Source: JAYPEY01 sp964519245 (lineage in GTDB: Bacteria; Verrucomicrobiota; Verrucomicrobiia; Limisphaerales; JAYPEY01). Taken from it: a DNA stretch of 9,142 nt. Position 1 is the first letter of the stretch. Each line of letters opens with the position of its first letter. The stretch covers positions 1-9,142 of the forward strand of contig CAZFLK010000207.1 of NCBI GenBank assembly GCA_964519245.1. Direction: 5' to 3'. The notes beneath the pieces are model-generated. The model was not told the origin of the DNA, ran no database searches, and worked only from the letters and a program-made list of their open reading frames with translations. Position numbers and translations under genes: made by a program. Of this stretch, positions 6,949 through 9,142 are shown piece by piece.

Positions 6949-8018
6949 GCAGCGCGCCCCGTCTCGAAATTGATCTCGCCAAGCTCTTCCACAACGCCCT
7001 GACATTGGTCAACGCGCTGGCTGAGCGTGGAATTGCGGTCACCGGCGTCACAAAAGCGACGTTGGGCTCGCCGGAGATCGCCAGATTGTGGCTGCGCGCC
7101 GGAGTCACCGGCATTGGCGATTCCCGCATCGAGAACATCGATGCGATGCGGCGGGCGCAAGTCCCCGCCACGATGACGCTTGTTCGTTCTCCGATGCCGA
7201 GTCAGGCGGCGCAGGTGGTGGCGCTGGCGGATGTCAGCTTCAATACGGAACTGAACGTCATTGGCAGACTTTCGTCCGCCGCGCGCGAAGCCGGACGCCT
7301 ACACGGAGTTGTGCTCCTCGTCGAACTTGGCGACCTCCGAGAAGGCCTCATGCCGTGCGATCTTGAAGACGCCATTCGAGAGACGCTTCAGCTGCCGAAC
7401 ATTGAGCTGAAGGGCATCGGCGCCAACCTGGCCTGCCGCAGCGGGGTCTCGCCGGATTCCAGGAACATGGCCGAGCTGTCCTCAATGGCCGCTTCCATGG
7501 AAGCGACCTTCGGCCTCACCTTCGAGGCTGTCTCAGGAGGCAATTCAGCGAATCTCACCTGGGCTCTTGGCGGCGCCGACACCGGTCGAATCAACGATCT
7601 TCGCCTGGGAGAATCCCTCCTGCTTGGGCGCGAACCTCTCCACCGCAAGCCCCTCGACGGGCTGCACACCAACGCCATCACGCTGGTGGCCGAGGTGATC
7701 GAATCGAAGCCAAAGCCCTCGCAGCCATGGGGCGAGATAGCGCAAACGGCATTCGGCGCCGCGCGGCCGTCGGTCAACCGAGACGCCGTCAACCAGGCCA
7801 TCCTGGCGCTTGGGCGCCAGGATGTGGATCCCAGCGGTCTCCGTCCTCCATCGGGATTCCACATCCTGGGGGCCAGCAGCGATCATCTTGTGATGGACTG
7901 CGGCCCCCGACTTCTGCCGGTCGGCGCCGAAGTCACGTTTGAACTCGACTACAGCGCGTTGCTTCGCGCGATGACCTCCCCCTACGTCGCCAGGATTCTA
8001 TCCCCTCCCCAATCATGA
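6945..8018 (+). CDS. PLP-dependent alanine/ornithine racemase family enzyme
   Basis: This is a 357-residue fold-type III PLP enzyme of the family that contains ornithine racemase. K37 in GVTKATLGSP is the expected Schiff-base lysine; IGDSRIENI (57-65), LVELGDLREG (125-134), GANLACRSG (159-167), the phosphate-binding SGGNS (197-201), INDLRLGESLLLGRE (216-230) and the closing ASSDHLVMD and LDYSALLRAMTSPYV are all family signatures. It would be expected to interconvert L- and D- forms of an amino acid in the cytoplasm; substrate (for example Orn, Lys or Ala) cannot be chosen from sequence. The GTG start overlaps the DUF1611 stop by 4 bases, and its own stop overlaps the next ATG (ATGA at 8015-8018). 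The length is normal and no key residue is missing. An unusual partner set, discussed in findings, suggests that its product feeds the DUF1611 enzyme. Confidence 0.88.
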   Translation: MSSAPRLEIDLAKLFHNALTLVNALAERGIAVTGVTKATLGSPEIARLWLRAGVTGIGDSRIENIDAMRRAQVPATMTLVRSPMPSQAAQVVALADVSFNTELNVIGRLSSAAREAGRLHGVVLLVELGDLREGLMPCDLEDAIRETLQLPNIELKGIGANLACRSGVSPDSRNMAELSSMAASMEATFGLTFEAVSGGNSANLTWALGGADTGRINDLRLGESLLLGREPLHRKPLDGLHTNAITLVAEVIESKPKPSQPWGEIAQTAFGAARPSVNRDAVNQAILALGRQDVDPSGLRPPSGFHILGASSDHLVMDCGPRLLPVGAEVTFELDYSALLRAMTSPYVARILSPPQS

Positions 8019-9013
8019 ACTCCACACTCACTTTGGCGGCATCCTTGCCCCAACCGGTCGTCTGGGCGGCTTTCGCCGTCATGGCGCTCGTCGGACTGAT
8101 TGTCACGATCATCGCAATCTATTTTGGCCTCATCTACATCCGGGCTTTGTCTTCGGGCGCGAAGGTCGCCATGGTTGAGCTGATTGCGCTGCGCTTGCGA
8201 GGCATACCTGTCAGCGCGATCGTGGACGCCCGCATCACCGCGGTGAAATCAGGCATCCCGGTCACCATCGACGAGCTTTCGACCCACCAACTGGCGGGCG
8301 GCAGTGTAAAGATGGTCGTCCTCGCCCTGGTCGCCGCCAACAAAGCCGGCATCCAGCTGGCGTTCGATCGCGCGTGCGCCATCGACCTGGCGACCAAAGG
8401 CACGCAAAAAACAGTTCTCGAGGCCGTCCTCACGTCGGTGAATCCCAAAGTGATTGAATGCCCGGCTCTCGACTCGGGCAAGGCCGCCATCGATGCCGTG
8501 GCCAAGGACGGGATCGTGATTCGGGCCAAGGCGCGGGTGACCGTTCGCACCAATCTGGATCAGTTCGTCGGCGGAGCCTTGGAGGAAACCATTGTGGCGC
8601 GCGTCGGGGAAGGCATCGTTTCAACGATCGGGTCAGCGGAGAGTTACAAGGATGTGCTGGCAAATCCGGACCGGATTTCGAGAACGGTTCTCGACAAGGC
8701 GCTCGACAGCAATACGGCCTTTCAGATCCTGTCCATCGACATCGCCGACGTGAGCGTCGGCGACAATATCGGTGCCAAGCTCCAGGCCGAGCAGGCCGAG
8801 GCCAACAAACTGATCGCGCAAGCCCAGGCGGAGGTCCGTCGCGCGGCCGCGGTGGCCTCCGAACAGGAGATGCAGGCGCGTGTGAGTGAAATGCGCGCGC
8901 AGGTGGTGGCGGCGGAGGCGCAGGTCCCTGCGGCCATGGCCGAGGCGTTCAGGTCCGGTCGAATGAGTGCGATGGATTTGCCGCGGCCAACAAACGGAAA
9001 ACGTGTGCCGTGA
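8015..9013 (+). CDS. floA: Flotillin-like membrane scaffold FloA
   Basis: The 332-residue protein matches the FloA (YqfA/UPF0365) family throughout: an N-terminal membrane hairpin or helix at ~14-42, the hallmark STHQLAGGSV (88-97), then the SPFH-type core (SVNPKVIECP; AKARVTVRTNLDQFVGG; EETIVARVGEGIVSTIGS; ILSIDIADVSVGDNIG), and an Ala/Glu-rich coiled coil from ~267 (LQAEQAEANKLIAQAQAE and following) to MAEAFRSG. FloA proteins form membrane microdomain assemblies that influence lipid organisation, envelope proteins and protein secretion. Length is close to that of Bacillus subtilis FloA (331), although the tail after MDLPRP is short. In many genomes floA follows an NfeD gene; here it follows a racemase and no NfeD is visible upstream. 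The ATG overlaps the racemase stop (ATGA), which is strong evidence for co-transcription. It is intact. Confidence 0.93.
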   Translation: MNSTLTLAASLPQPVVWAAFAVMALVGLIVTIIAIYFGLIYIRALSSGAKVAMVELIALRLRGIPVSAIVDARITAVKSGIPVTIDELSTHQLAGGSVKMVVLALVAANKAGIQLAFDRACAIDLATKGTQKTVLEAVLTSVNPKVIECPALDSGKAAIDAVAKDGIVIRAKARVTVRTNLDQFVGGALEETIVARVGEGIVSTIGSAESYKDVLANPDRISRTVLDKALDSNTAFQILSIDIADVSVGDNIGAKLQAEQAEANKLIAQAQAEVRRAAAVASEQEMQARVSEMRAQVVAAEAQVPAAMAEAFRSGRMSAMDLPRPTNGKRVP

Positions 9014-9142
9014 GTCGTCTCGAGATCGAACACGATCCCCGCGCGCAGCATGCCCGCCTGCTTCCGGTGAAAGTGAAAGTGACAGGTTCGAATGGCACGG
9101 GATTAAGGGATTCACTTTTCGTTCCAGGCAGAAAATTGGCGC
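9010..9142 (+). CDS. Start of a fourth operon gene (runs off the right edge)
   Basis: A GTG at 9010-9012 overlaps the floA stop as GTGA, the same 4-base overlap type seen at both earlier junctions in this operon, and the frame is open to the end of the window (44 codons). The peptide starts SRLEIEHDPRAQHARLLPVK, followed by VKVTGSNGTGLRDSL, with no signal peptide or membrane helix. I recognise no family. Against it: the last ~20 codons use rarer-looking choices (TTA, AGG, AGA), so this could also be an open stretch by chance. If real, it completes a four-gene unit. Confidence 0.42.
   Translation, partial: MSRLEIEHDPRAQHARLLPVKVKVTGSNGTGLRDSLFVPGRKLA

Noticed and set aside
9070..9118. Inverted repeat AAAGTGAA / TTCACTTT after floA as terminator
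   Set aside because: The loop is 33 bases, no T-run follows, and it falls within a possible fourth reading frame.
1..9142. CRISPR array, rRNA or complete tRNA genes
   Set aside because: No regularly spaced repeats, rRNA-like blocks or complete cloverleaf were seen; only the 24-base tRNA end at 5331-5354.

Overview
The window looks like chromosomal DNA from a moderately GC-rich bacterium of the Verrucomicrobiota/PVC group. The main reason is the left operon: a secreted beta-propeller-like + DUF1080 + four-EF-hand protein, followed by a secreted alpha/beta-hydrolase-type gene, is an architecture I know mainly from Verrucomicrobiota and Planctomycetota. The coding sequences generally lack clear Shine-Dalgarno sites. 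This taxonomic call is inference and was not tested by any search.

Layout. (1) 1-3311: the end of an exported-enzyme operon on the plus strand. It holds the 3' end of an unidentified gene, an 841-residue calcium-binding-type secreted carbohydrate-associated protein, and the first ~87 codons of a secreted esterase-like hydrolase that then breaks off into unrelated sequence. (2) About 3177-4442: an insertion-sequence-like element with one minus-strand DDE transposase, broken in the middle by an in-frame TAA. (3) 4521-5047: a minus-strand toxin-antitoxin pair (RelE/ParE-type toxin, addiction-module antitoxin) with a GTGA start/stop overlap and a plausible promoter and palindrome upstream. (4) 5048-5751: about 700 bases without a convincing gene. 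It contains a 24-base piece that matches the T-loop-to-CCA end of a tRNA-Asn gene without the rest of the tRNA. That is what the distal attachment site of an integrated element looks like, and it suggests the DNA to its left is, or was, a genomic island.

(5) 5752-9142: a tight plus-strand operon in which every junction is a 4-base overlap: a DUF1611 protein (the family of the D-glutamate N-acetyltransferase DgcN), a PLP-dependent alanine/ornithine-racemase-family enzyme, a flotillin-like FloA membrane scaffold, and a fourth reading frame that runs off the window. The first two genes suggest making or processing a D-amino acid or a related metabolite. FloA in the same transcript suggests membrane placement or a cell-envelope role. 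This four-gene arrangement is the most interesting part of the window. I know each family, but I do not recall a described system that joins all of them.
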